A stretch of DNA of 64,000 nt from assembly GCF_001282625.1 (NCBI RefSeq), contig NZ_CTEJ01000001.1, positions 434,001 to 498,000 on the forward strand. Reading direction: 5' to 3'. The notes beneath the pieces are model-generated. The model saw nothing but the letters and a program-made list of their open reading frames with translations, made no database searches and was not told the DNA's origin. Both the position numbers and the translations under genes were made by a program. Positions 25,215 to 33,101 of the stretch are shown one piece after another. This DNA comes from Lascolabacillus massiliensis (GTDB lineage Bacteria; Bacteroidota; Bacteroidia; Bacteroidales; Dysgonomonadaceae). How positions within the stretch are numbered: the stretch's first letter is position 1; every line of letters begins with the position of its first letter.

Positions 25215-25502
25215 ATGGAAATATACAAAGATGATCATGATATAAGTAGAAGTATATTCTTAGAGCTTACAAATGGAGAATTAACTTTACAATCATATGA
25301 TTCAGGTAGTGGATTTAGTGAGGAAAGAATTATAACCTTATATGATTTGTCCGCAATAAAAAAAGCAATGAATGTAGAAACAGATGAAGATCTTTTAGTA
25401 AAGATAAAAACAAGTTATTCCAAAAGTGATGCAGTAGATCTGTTTTCTGATTATTTAGATAAGAACAAAATTAAATATCAGTATCACAATTTTACCGGTT
25501 AA
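25215..25502 (+). CDS. Small hypothetical protein, 95 aa
   Basis: The frame can start at a TTG at 25167, but the ATG at 25215 follows a TTAACTTTAATAC box that resembles a -7 element and is preferred. The sequence MEIYKDDHDISRSIFLELTN followed by GELTLQSYDSGSGFSEERI looks like a compact beta-sheet protein with an acidic helical end (DAVDLFSDYLDKNKIKYQYH). No family recognised. It is the last gene of the element, 160 bp inside attR, a place where satellites often hold accessory or anti-phage genes. Confidence 0.62.
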   Translation: MEIYKDDHDISRSIFLELTNGELTLQSYDSGSGFSEERIITLYDLSAIKKAMNVETDEDLLVKIKTSYSKSDAVDLFSDYLDKNKIKYQYHNFTG

Positions 25503-25545
25503 GAATACTTTTAGTAGAAATAATATTTATATCTTTGAGATACAG

Positions 25546-25632
25546 AAAAGCCCGCAAAAGTACAATGTTCTTTGTATTTTGTTACCAGTTTGTTACCCGC
25601 TTACTAAACAAGCGGGCTTTTCTTTTTATAAA
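25546..25632 (+). terminator. Terminator with two competing hairpins at the right end of the element
   Basis: The arm AAGCGGGCTTTT (25610-25621) can pair with AAAAGCCCGC (25546-25555, 10 bp, long loop) or with CCCGCTT (25596-25602, 7-nt loop). T-rich CTTTTTATA follows. It ends transcription before attR; the second hairpin overlaps the arm-type site. Confidence 0.72.
25579..25599 (+). repeat. Putative integrase arm-type site, right
   Basis: The 21-mer TTGTTACCAGTTTGTTACCCG, 18 of 21 identical to the left site, ends 63 bp before attR. It overlaps the hairpin region that ends the last gene of the element, so part of it also has a structural role. Confidence 0.55.
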
Positions 25633-25662
25633 TCAACACGTTAAGTATAACGTTTCACATTC

Positions 25663-25677
25663 TGTATCGGAAAGTAA
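25663..25677 (+). repeat. Right attachment site (attR core)
   Basis: Second copy of TGTATCGGAAAGTAA. The bases before it are TTC instead of TTT, so it also would read F-C-I-G-K-stop in frame. It marks the right border of the element; normal chromosomal genes resume 83 bp later. Confidence 0.88.
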
Positions 25678-25759
25678 CTAATAATAATATAATTCAATAA
25701 AAGTGTTTACTATTAATTGATTACCTCTTCACTATAAACTAATTATAATCATAAAAAAC

Positions 25760-26980
25760 ATGAAGAAAACGTTTTTTTTGCTGATTGCTGTGTTTTGTTT
25801 ATCAGTTTCAGCCCAGAATGGACCTAAAGACTCAAATACAAGTTATGCTAAGACAGTGCTGCAACCCTATGTGGAAAGTGGTCAGCTGTCCGGTGCTATT
25901 AGCGTGTTCTATAAGGACGGTGTGCAGGAAACCTGCGCCATAGGCTATGCCGACGTATCAGAAAAGCGCCCAATAGGTATGGATAATGTGTTCATGCAAT
26001 GTTCACAGACAAAAGGATTTTGCGGAGTGACAATTGCTAAACTGGTGGAAGAGGGGCGTATTTCGCTCGACGACCCTGTTTCTAAGTATCTTCCTGAGTT
26101 TAATGAGTTATGGGTGTTAGTTGCTGAAAATGACAGTGTAAAGACCCTTCGTAAAGCAAAGAACGAACTTACTATCCGTATGGTACTAAACCATACTGGT
26201 GGCTTCCCTTTCGAAATTAGTGCCAAGCGTCCTGATGTCAGGGGTGGTGGATGGTCTGGAGGAGCACCCCTTCGCCAGACAGCTTCTATCGCTGCGGCTT
26301 CGCCTATCATGTTTGAGCCGGGTACACGTGAGCTCTATTCCAACACAGGAATTGATATTGGTGCAGCTGTTGTTGAAGTGGTCACAGGGATGAAATGGGA
26401 GGACTATTTAAAGCAAGAGGTGCTTGATCCCCTTGGAATGAAGTCTACATGGTTCTGGCCTACTGATGAACAGCTTAAAAACAAGATAGAGCTATATAAG
26501 TACAGCAAGGATGCTCCAGCCGAGTGGGTTGAAGAAATGGACTGGCAGCAACGACCTTATAATGACTCACATGTATTTGCATCTGCCGGAGCTGGTCTCT
26601 GGACAACTGCCAATGACCAGCTAAAGTTTTATAAGATGCTGATGAATCTTGGCTTAGGAGATAATGGTAATCGCATCCTGAAAGAAGAGACAGTGAAGAA
26701 TCTTCTAGCACTTTCCACACGTCCTAAGGGGCTGAGTGGTTACTCACTAGGTTTATCAGCACCTGAAGAGGATAGCGAAGATGCATGGTTTGGTCATGGT
26801 GGAGCCTGGGGTACTAACTGTTCTGTAAATTGGCACAAGAAAGAGCTCAAGCTATGGGTAGTTCAATTTGCCGGAGGAGAACAACCATGGGTTGATGAGA
26901 TAGCCAAGGCTGCTGAGAAGTTCTTTGCACAGCCAATGAGCAAATCAGGTGTAGATGCATATACCGGAAGAATGGAGTAA
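25760..26980 (+). CDS. Secreted serine hydrolase of the beta-lactamase (class C-like) family
   Basis: Exported serine hydrolase, 406 aa, PF00144 family, including esterases, DD-peptidases and class C-like enzymes. Signal peptide at residues 1-19 (FFLLIAVFCLSVSAQ). The nucleophile motif S-x-x-K is CSQTKGFCGV (about residues 81-88), the second motif Y-x-N is LYSNTGIDIG (about 193), and the third is HGGAWGTN (about 342) in place of KTG. It is the first chromosomal gene right of attR and reads outward from the element. Although such genes may be called beta-lactamase, nothing shows resistance activity; the HGG variant is usual for esterase-like members. Confidence 0.87.
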   Translation: MKKTFFLLIAVFCLSVSAQNGPKDSNTSYAKTVLQPYVESGQLSGAISVFYKDGVQETCAIGYADVSEKRPIGMDNVFMQCSQTKGFCGVTIAKLVEEGRISLDDPVSKYLPEFNELWVLVAENDSVKTLRKAKNELTIRMVLNHTGGFPFEISAKRPDVRGGGWSGGAPLRQTASIAAASPIMFEPGTRELYSNTGIDIGAAVVEVVTGMKWEDYLKQEVLDPLGMKSTWFWPTDEQLKNKIELYKYSKDAPAEWVEEMDWQQRPYNDSHVFASAGAGLWTTANDQLKFYKMLMNLGLGDNGNRILKEETVKNLLALSTRPKGLSGYSLGLSAPEEDSEDAWFGHGGAWGTNCSVNWHKKELKLWVVQFAGGEQPWVDEIAKAAEKFFAQPMSKSGVDAYTGRME

Positions 26981-26985
26981 TTAAT

Positions 26986-28206
26986 TTAGCTCCCAATCTT
27001 TCTAATCAGATCCCTAACTCCAATTGCACACTCTGCAACTCGCTCAAAATTGACAATACCCAGGTTGTCTTTTGGAGTATGGGTAATCTCCTGACTCTCC
27101 ATGTTTTCAATAAACCAGTTCGAACTCACAGCAATAGCAGGAGTTCTGTTCTGTAAAAAAAGACTATGGTCTCCCTGATACCATGGTAATCCTTCAATGA
27201 TAAGAGGATTATCAGAAAGCATATCTTTAAAGGCTGTGCTGACATTTTCAGGGAGATTAAAGGGAGAAAAACATGAAAAACCTTCATGATACCCAGCACC
27301 ATCAATGTTGATATTCAATAGGATATCGGAGAATTTACCTGAGTTTTGTTTTACATATTCAACCTGTCCAGGTGCTCCATAGTAGTCTTCTCCATTAAAA
27401 ACGACAAGCTCAATTGGATGTTTTATCGAACAGTCTTTCAGTATCTCAGCCAGAACCAGTAGAACTGCCACTCCTGTTCCGTTGTCAATTGCCCCCGGAG
27501 TGTCAATCTTTGTGTCAATGTGAGCAGTGATTACTATTCTGTTACTGTTTTCTGTGCTATTGTTCCCAATGATATTGTAAGCTATTTCAGGAATACGCTT
27601 TGCCTTGGAAACAAGTTCTACAGTTTCTCCTTTACATTTGAGCAGCTTTTCACCTACTATATCTGTCATATAAACTGAAGGAATATCAAAATCACCATCC
27701 TCGAACATAGGAAATGGATATACACCACCCGCCAATGCTGAATCACGCTTTGTAGCTGTTATTATTGCAAGAGGTCTGTTTCTTTCCAAGACAGAAATGA
27801 GATGCTGATGTTCTTCAGGGTTCCAAAAAGGAAATTTCTTTGGTGCAATCTGTTGTGAGGAGATGTCTCCGTATAAAAGAACGATCTTATCTGTTATGTT
27901 TGATTGTTCAAGCTTGTCAATTGTATCGATAGCAATCAATTCACCTTCTACGGAACAACCCAGCGAGTAATGTGATGAAAACACTTCAAAAGATTTATCA
28001 CCGCAAGTCAGTTCAGCTCCCTCTGTTTTCCAATCAATAACAGATAGTTTGTTTGCTTCTGTCTGCCAGCCATACTCCTTCAATATCTTACCTGCGTAAT
28101 CTGTTGCTAAGCGATTTTTCTCGCTTCCAACCCTGCGTTCACCTATCTCATTACAGAGTACATGCAAATGTGTTTTGATTCTTTCGACTAAATAGGCCTT
28201 TTCCAT
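26986..28206 (-). CDS. M28-family metallopeptidase
   Basis: Zinc aminopeptidase-like protein of family M28, 406 aa, without signal peptide, so cytoplasmic. The first metal ligands are in ITAHIDTKID (about residue 225), the bridging Asp in GAIDNGTGVAVLLVLAE (about 237), the catalytic Glu region in VVFNGEDYYGAPGQVEY (about 268) where the usual EE pair reads GED, and the last His probably in EITHTPKDNLG (about 377). A PA-like insert may lie between residues 90 and 190. It converges on the serine hydrolase gene with only 5 bp between. The ED pair in place of EE is compatible with activity. Substrate unknown. Confidence 0.85.
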   Translation of the reverse strand: MEKAYLVERIKTHLHVLCNEIGERRVGSEKNRLATDYAGKILKEYGWQTEANKLSVIDWKTEGAELTCGDKSFEVFSSHYSLGCSVEGELIAIDTIDKLEQSNITDKIVLLYGDISSQQIAPKKFPFWNPEEHQHLISVLERNRPLAIITATKRDSALAGGVYPFPMFEDGDFDIPSVYMTDIVGEKLLKCKGETVELVSKAKRIPEIAYNIIGNNSTENSNRIVITAHIDTKIDTPGAIDNGTGVAVLLVLAEILKDCSIKHPIELVVFNGEDYYGAPGQVEYVKQNSGKFSDILLNINIDGAGYHEGFSCFSPFNLPENVSTAFKDMLSDNPLIIEGLPWYQGDHSLFLQNRTPAIAVSSNWFIENMESQEITHTPKDNLGIVNFERVAECAIGVRDLIRKIGS

Positions 28207-28413
28207 CTTAATTATCTGATTGATTTAATGTTCTCTCTACTCGTAGAAATTTAATGTTAAATGCTTTACAAAAATAGAATTTAAACTTTAACTTTTGGTG
28301 TCTTTTACAATAAAATACAACTGTCGTCAATACTAAATAGTAAATACTGACAATAAAGGTTTATAACTATATTATTTGAAAAAGGTGTTGAGGTATTATT
28401 TGTGAGCAGATTC

Positions 28414-29040
28414 TTACTTTGTAAGCTCAGCCTGATCTAACGGTAGAATATCACACTCCATGAACAGATTGATGGTGATTAATTCGTCAACTTTTATCAT
28501 TCCCATCATGTGAACAGGAGGTGTCAGGTTAAAATCACGTATATTGATCTCTTTTGTTATATCGAAAGTAAAGTTATTTCCATTTTTACCTGTTGTTACA
28601 GGGAAAATATATCTTTTTGTAACATCTGTAATTGTAATATCAATAACAGCATTTCCTACTGCTGATGTTGAAGATCTGTCGGCAAGTTCAATATGATCAA
28701 GTTTTATAAGCATTTTAGGGTATTGATCAGACTTTACCAACTTATTAAAATCTCTCAGCGCCATCTTGTTACTGGAGTTGAAGCTTTTTACAGGAATCTC
28801 CAGATTACTCTCACTTAAATATATTTTATCGTTTTTCCAAGAAGCAACAACATATAGTTTATTATCTATAAACTCCTTACTTGGTTGATCGAATGTAAAA
28901 TCAACGACATTACTTTTCCCATGAATCGAAAGTACACTTTTATCCTTTACATCCACAGTAACAGGATATGAGTTAAGCTGTGCACTTAAAGTAAGTGACA
29001 ATAGATAACATATAGTGAATATTGATATAAATTGTTTCAT
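28414..29040 (-). CDS. YceI-like secreted protein
   Basis: A 208-aa exported protein with signal peptide (ISIFTICYLLSLTLSAQ, residues 4-20) and a lipocalin-like YceI barrel. Features are the SIHGKSNVVDFTF strand (about 39-51), EIPVKSFNSSNKMALRDFNK (about 80-99, equal to the V/I-P-V-x-S-x-D segment), and the C-terminal NIRDFNLTPPVHMMGMIKVD (about 167-186), which is the YceI end pattern. YceI proteins bind isoprenoid or amide-type lipids in the periplasm. It is the third gene of a cluster with another YceI protein and a porin. More divergent than its neighbour. Confidence 0.82.
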   Translation of the reverse strand: MKQFISIFTICYLLSLTLSAQLNSYPVTVDVKDKSVLSIHGKSNVVDFTFDQPSKEFIDNKLYVVASWKNDKIYLSESNLEIPVKSFNSSNKMALRDFNKLVKSDQYPKMLIKLDHIELADRSSTSAVGNAVIDITITDVTKRYIFPVTTGKNGNNFTFDITKEINIRDFNLTPPVHMMGMIKVDELITINLFMECDILPLDQAELTK

Positions 29041-29109
29041 AACTTAACCTGAGAGATTAAAACCAAACCGGTAGTAAATACCGGTTTGGTATACCTTTAT
29101 TAATGTTAA

Positions 29110-30432
29110 TTAAAATGCTATTGATCCAGCCAAAGTCAATCCATTGAATTCTGCATCAGAATAAATGCTGTTAGTTGGGAAACCATCATAATTCTGTTTG
29201 ACATACTCTACTTTAGCCATAATGTTTTTGGTCATGTACCAACCTGCAGCAATTGCAGTACGGTTAATATCCGCTTTATAGGCAGGAGTTTCTCCAGCTG
29301 ATGCCATATCAGCTTTTAACACATTGTATCGTCCACCAACATAAAACTGTTCATTTGCACCAAAACGTACTACTAAGTCGGTTACAAACTGATTTGCATC
29401 TCTAAGTTCGCTTTCACTTGTACTGCGTCCTTTTGCCTGTTCCAGAGTAGTAAATGATTCAAACGAAACGCCATCTGCAGGTGAATACTTTAAGAATAAG
29501 TTTCCCATCACAGCTTTTACCTTATCTCCGAAACCCGGACTAAATCTACCATTTGTATAAGCCGATGTTCCTGGTGCAACATGATACATAACTCCGTAAT
29601 AATTTGAACCGGTACGGTCACCACTGAATAGAGTGTTTCTGTAAGATCCAGCAGTGTAGTAACCTGATCCGCTTACTCTAAGACGAAACTGGTCATTAAT
29701 CTGCTTGTCAAAAGCCAGCTTTCCAATCAGAGCGGGATTCATCTTGCCATTAGAGTATCTGTTTGCAGCCAGAGTCGTATCAATCTTCTGTAATGAAGGA
29801 TTAAGCTGTCCGTTAGTAATTGCACCCACAAGAGTGAAGTCTCCAAGATGAACGTCAACCTCTGCACCTATCTCTGTTGCAAATTCATCCATGATATGGT
29901 TTTCCATAAATGGATTGTAGAAAGTAAGACCACCATCTGAGCGACGAAAATGTGCATCTCCATAATTAACATCAAACTGACCTACTTTAATTGTAGTAAC
30001 TTCCATAATATCATCAACAAAATCCCAGGTGAGGAAAGGCATTTTTTCTAATTGCAGAAAACCACCTTTTACCCATGTTTCGTTATGGTGGCGAGATGCC
30101 AGGTAAAGTTCAAAATTCAGGTAAATTCCATCTGACAGATTAGACTGAATAAATAGGTTTGCCTGTGGTAACCCAAAGTTATTAGTCAGAGGGACCAGTG
30201 TAAGGTCATTATCACTCACATATTCTCCATGTGCGTTGCTGTGATCAAGTGTAGAGTAGGGAAGTGTAAGTGCACCACCTATCTTCACATTCAAACCTTT
30301 AAATTCTGTATCTGTCTTAGGTGTTTCAAAAATGTTAATACCATCCTTGTTAGTTGGACGTAATTGAGCAAAAGCAATGCAGGTAGTTAATAAAGCAACT
30401 ACAGCCAGGAGACTTCTTTTTTTCATATTCAT
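29110..30432 (-). CDS. Outer-membrane beta-barrel porin-like protein
   Basis: A 440-aa outer-membrane protein. Signal peptide at the N-terminus (SLLAVVALLTTCIAFAQ); the second Met at 30426 is an equally plausible start. The remainder has alternating amphipathic beta strands with many aromatic residues at strand ends (YLNFELYLASRHHNETW, QFYVGGRYNVLKADM, MAKVEYVKQNYDGFP) and ends with hydrophobic LAGSIAF, the C-terminal Phe required for BAM recognition. It resembles the phosphate-selective type of porin, but solute is unknown. It lies between two YceI genes with gaps of 25 and 69 bp, so all three are probably one operon. Confidence 0.85.
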   Translation of the reverse strand: MNMKKRSLLAVVALLTTCIAFAQLRPTNKDGINIFETPKTDTEFKGLNVKIGGALTLPYSTLDHSNAHGEYVSDNDLTLVPLTNNFGLPQANLFIQSNLSDGIYLNFELYLASRHHNETWVKGGFLQLEKMPFLTWDFVDDIMEVTTIKVGQFDVNYGDAHFRRSDGGLTFYNPFMENHIMDEFATEIGAEVDVHLGDFTLVGAITNGQLNPSLQKIDTTLAANRYSNGKMNPALIGKLAFDKQINDQFRLRVSGSGYYTAGSYRNTLFSGDRTGSNYYGVMYHVAPGTSAYTNGRFSPGFGDKVKAVMGNLFLKYSPADGVSFESFTTLEQAKGRSTSESELRDANQFVTDLVVRFGANEQFYVGGRYNVLKADMASAGETPAYKADINRTAIAAGWYMTKNIMAKVEYVKQNYDGFPTNSIYSDAEFNGLTLAGSIAF

Positions 30433-30457
30433 TTAATGTTTTAATTAGATTTTTTTA

Positions 30458-31075
30458 TTATTTATTTTGTGTGTAAGCTGTTGTGTCGAAGTCAACTGCG
30501 GCTCCTTCAAAGGTCACTTTGTAATTAACTGTAACCTGATCCTTAGTTTTCATAGTGCCTAACATTGCTGTGGGTGGCTTCATACCATAATCGCTCATCT
30601 TTATCGGTAGTGAACCTTCAAATGTATAAACTCCCGGACTTGCAGTTTTTCCATCTGCTTTTAGTGTAACCTTTTTGGTGGCACCGCTAAAACTAAGATT
30701 CCCTGTGATTGTTACAGCAATATTATCTCCTGTAACCTGAATTGAATTTAATTCGGTCATGTTGAATAAGATTGTCGGATTCTTAGGTTCATTAAAAGCT
30801 TCATGAGTTTTCTTGTCCATCAGATTTTCTCCACTGATAAGAGACTTTACAGGAATCTCCACTGTGAGTGTTTCAGGGCGATTGTTTGCAATTGTCATTT
30901 TGCCATTTACTTTAGTCGCATTAATCTTAAAATCGTGATTAACATTTGTCTCTCCGTTAATAGTAACGGTTGAAGATTTAATAGAAAGTGTTTGTGCCTG
31001 AGCAATTACTACTGTTGCCATGAACATTAGTAAAAATAAAGATCTGGTTAGGCCATTTGATAAAATCGTCTTCAT
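30458..31075 (-). CDS. YceI family protein
   Basis: A 205-aa secreted YceI protein. Signal peptide LFLLMFMATVVIAQAQ (about residues 13-28). The barrel has STVTINGETNVNHDFKINA, EIPVKSLISGENLMDKKTHE (about 73-92) and FNEPKNPTILFNMTEL, followed by KKVTLKADG and the YceI end pattern MSDYGMKPPTAMLGTMKTKD (about 161-180). It is first in the YceI/porin/YceI operon and follows the Rrf2 regulator gene after 180 bp. YceI proteins are often linked to electron carriers or to oxidative stress, and the regulator here suggests a redox link; this is inference. Confidence 0.9.
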   Translation of the reverse strand: MKTILSNGLTRSLFLLMFMATVVIAQAQTLSIKSSTVTINGETNVNHDFKINATKVNGKMTIANNRPETLTVEIPVKSLISGENLMDKKTHEAFNEPKNPTILFNMTELNSIQVTGDNIAVTITGNLSFSGATKKVTLKADGKTASPGVYTFEGSLPIKMSDYGMKPPTAMLGTMKTKDQVTVNYKVTFEGAAVDFDTTAYTQNK

Positions 31076-31256
31076 AATTAAGTGTAAAATAGTTTAGTAA
31101 TTAGTAATATTTTAATCCTATAGAATTGCTGTGATTAGTAAATACAGTTGACCTCCAAGAGATTCAAAGTATTCTTAAAATATTTGTATATAGTGATTTT
31201 TAAATTAGTTATACTTTTATGCTATAGTTTTAGTAGGATGAATAGACAAAAAAAAT

Positions 31257-31685
31257 CTAAACGCATATTGCACAATCCTCTTTGGTTTCCTGCATAATCT
31301 GTTCCAGATTACTATCAGAAAGGATCTTTACAAATTGTTTGTGAAAATGTTTCCAGTACAAATTTGCTTTACAACACAACGATGTGCGTTCACAGAATGA
31401 TTCATCTGAGATACATTGTACAACCATCACAGGCTCAAATGCAGTATAGATATCCAGCATTGTGATCTCAGAAGCCGGCTTTGCAAGAACGTAACCACTC
31501 CCTCTTCCTCCTACATTTCTAATCAAGCCTTTTAGTTTAAGAGCGCCGATGATGTAGTCCAGGTATTTGACTGAAATTTGCTGTTTATCAGCGATATCCT
31601 TCTGAAGGATACCCTCATTGTGCTGACAGTCGGCAATTTCAATCATTGTCCGTAGTCCATACCTTATTTTAGTGTTTACTTTCAT
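31257..31685 (-). CDS. Rrf2-family transcriptional regulator, Cys-rich
   Basis: A 142-aa DNA-binding protein. The open frame extends to 31727, but the ATG at 31685 gives the normal start MKVNTKIRYGLRTMIEIADC. The winged helix is residues 1-80 with QKDIADKQQISVKYLDYIIG and GGRGSGYVLAKPASEI. The C-terminal part has Cys residues in QCISDESFCERTSLCCKANL and ends DCAICV, enough to hold a 2Fe-2S cluster as in IscR/RsrR/NsrR. It probably controls the adjacent YceI-porin-YceI genes on the same strand in response to redox state, NO or iron. The Cys spacing suggests a cluster but is not identical to any I can name. Confidence 0.88.
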   Translation of the reverse strand: MKVNTKIRYGLRTMIEIADCQHNEGILQKDIADKQQISVKYLDYIIGALKLKGLIRNVGGRGSGYVLAKPASEITMLDIYTAFEPVMVVQCISDESFCERTSLCCKANLYWKHFHKQFVKILSDSNLEQIMQETKEDCAICV

Positions 31686-31846
31686 CCTATTTAAAACAAT
31701 AAACAAAAATAGTAGATTAATATTCAAATATAAATATAAGAATGAAAATTAACAATATTATAGGTTAAATGTGATACTAATTTATTAAAACTTATGGTTG
31801 GTGCATTAATCTAAATTGAAATATAAAAGATAAAATGGTAATTTCA

Positions 31847-33097
31847 TTACCGTTTCAACTTATGTAGTGAGAATCTGAATATAAATCCTATCAGGAGCAG
31901 TACAACTCCCTTAATAATAACATTAATTGGCAATGAAACAGACATAGTTAAACATCCGGTTAATCCCAATATTGGAATTACTTTGTTATATATTCGTTTT
32001 TCCGGCGATTGTTTCAGAGCTGCAATATTTGTTATACTGTAATACAACAATATACTAAAAGTAGCTGCTCTAACTATAAATTCAAAAGATCCGATAATAG
32101 TTAGCAATACAATAATTACTCCAGTAATTAAAATTCCTATGTGTGGAACATGGTATTTTTGATGTATTCTTTTAAATATTGCAGGTAAATCATTTCTTCT
32201 TCCCATGGCCAGCATCATTCTGCTTATGCCTAATATTTGAGACAACAATACACCTAACATTGCTGTTGAAGCTCCAATAGTTACAATGGTACTAATTAAC
32301 GGAGTAGATAGGGAATTTGCAACTATCTGTAAAGGTGACTTACTGTCAGCCATTTTTTCTGTACCAATAACCCCAACAGCGATTAAAGAAACAGAAATAT
32401 AAAGTGTGATAGCTAAAACTATAGTTATTATAACTGCCTTTGGAATAGTTTTCTTTGGATCCCGAACTTCCTCAGCAAGTGTGGCAATTCTGGCATAACC
32501 AGTATATGCAAAAAAAAGTAAAGCTGAAGCTTCTGCAATTCCTGAAATGCCTAATGGAGCAAACGGAATAAAATTTTCTGTATTAATTAATGTGATTCCG
32601 CTAAAAATCAGGTATATAAGCGTTAGCAATGTGATACTCACAATAGCCAGGTTTAATTTACCAACTTTTTTTATTCCGATGTAATTTGCAATTGTAAGTA
32701 TTACTACAGCAATAATTGAATATTTTAATGGAGATAAAATCGGAACCAACTGGTAGAAATAGCTCCCAAATCCTATAGCTACAACACCAGCAGCTGTCAG
32801 TTTACTTATTAAAAACATCCAGCCTGCAGAAAAACCAAAAGCAGGATTTAAAAGTCTATAGCCATATTCATACGTTCCACCTGATTGCGGGTAAACAGCA
32901 GCCAGTTGTGCAGAACTTAAACCATTAAAAGCAGCAATCAGACCTGCGATAAATAGTCCAATTATAAAAGATGGACCAGCTACACCCGCCGCTACACCGG
33001 TTACAACAAAAATGCCGGCACCAATTATGGCCCCTAAACCAACGCCAACTGCGTCTTTTAATGTAAGTGCTCTAATTAGTTCTTTGGGTTCACCCAT
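31847..33097 (-). CDS. APC-superfamily amino acid permease
   Basis: Inner-membrane secondary transporter, 416 aa, with about 12 hydrophobic segments. The first helix contains the substrate-binding GAIIGAGIFVVTGVAAG (about residues 22-38) typical of the APC family, and SSAQLAAVYPQSGGTYEYGY is the usual loop between helices 2 and 3. No extra soluble domain is present. Its start is 4 bp from the upstream oxidoreductase stop, so both are translated from one mRNA. The amino acid transported is unknown. No regulator is next to it. Confidence 0.9.
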   Translation of the reverse strand: MGEPKELIRALTLKDAVGVGLGAIIGAGIFVVTGVAAGVAGPSFIIGLFIAGLIAAFNGLSSAQLAAVYPQSGGTYEYGYRLLNPAFGFSAGWMFLISKLTAAGVVAIGFGSYFYQLVPILSPLKYSIIAVVILTIANYIGIKKVGKLNLAIVSITLLTLIYLIFSGITLINTENFIPFAPLGISGIAEASALLFFAYTGYARIATLAEEVRDPKKTIPKAVIITIVLAITLYISVSLIAVGVIGTEKMADSKSPLQIVANSLSTPLISTIVTIGASTAMLGVLLSQILGISRMMLAMGRRNDLPAIFKRIHQKYHVPHIGILITGVIIVLLTIIGSFEFIVRAATFSILLYYSITNIAALKQSPEKRIYNKVIPILGLTGCLTMSVSLPINVIIKGVVLLLIGFIFRFSLHKLKR

Positions 33098-33101
33098 TTC
33101 A

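Larger units (their letters stand above)
13593..25677 (+). mobile_element. Integrated phage-satellite-like element (PICI-like) in the 3' end of mnmE
   Basis: Seen: a 15-bp direct repeat TGTATCGGAAAGTAA at 13593-13607 (end of mnmE) and 25663-25677, a tyrosine integrase just inside the left end, an AlpA-like HTH gene, replication genes (DUF6291-like, DnaB-like), a small terminase subunit, and cargo on the right. Not seen: large terminase, portal, capsid, protease, tail, lysis, relaxase or type IV secretion genes. From established knowledge, phage-inducible chromosomal islands have about this size (10-15 kb), this gene order (int, regulator/xis, replication, terS, cargo) and lack structural genes. 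Integration next to trmE/mnmE is also known for other islands such as SGI1. Inference: a satellite that borrows capsids from a helper phage. A prophage eroded by deletion is the main alternative. Confidence 0.8.

Noticed and set aside
13593-25677. Conjugative or mobilisable transposon (CTnDOT/NBU type)
   Set aside because: No relaxase, coupling protein, Tra genes or RteC-type regulators are visible; replication helicase and terS point to phage ancestry.
25760-26980. Antibiotic-resistance beta-lactamase carried by the element
   Set aside because: It lies outside attR and has the esterase-type HGG third motif; nothing supports resistance.
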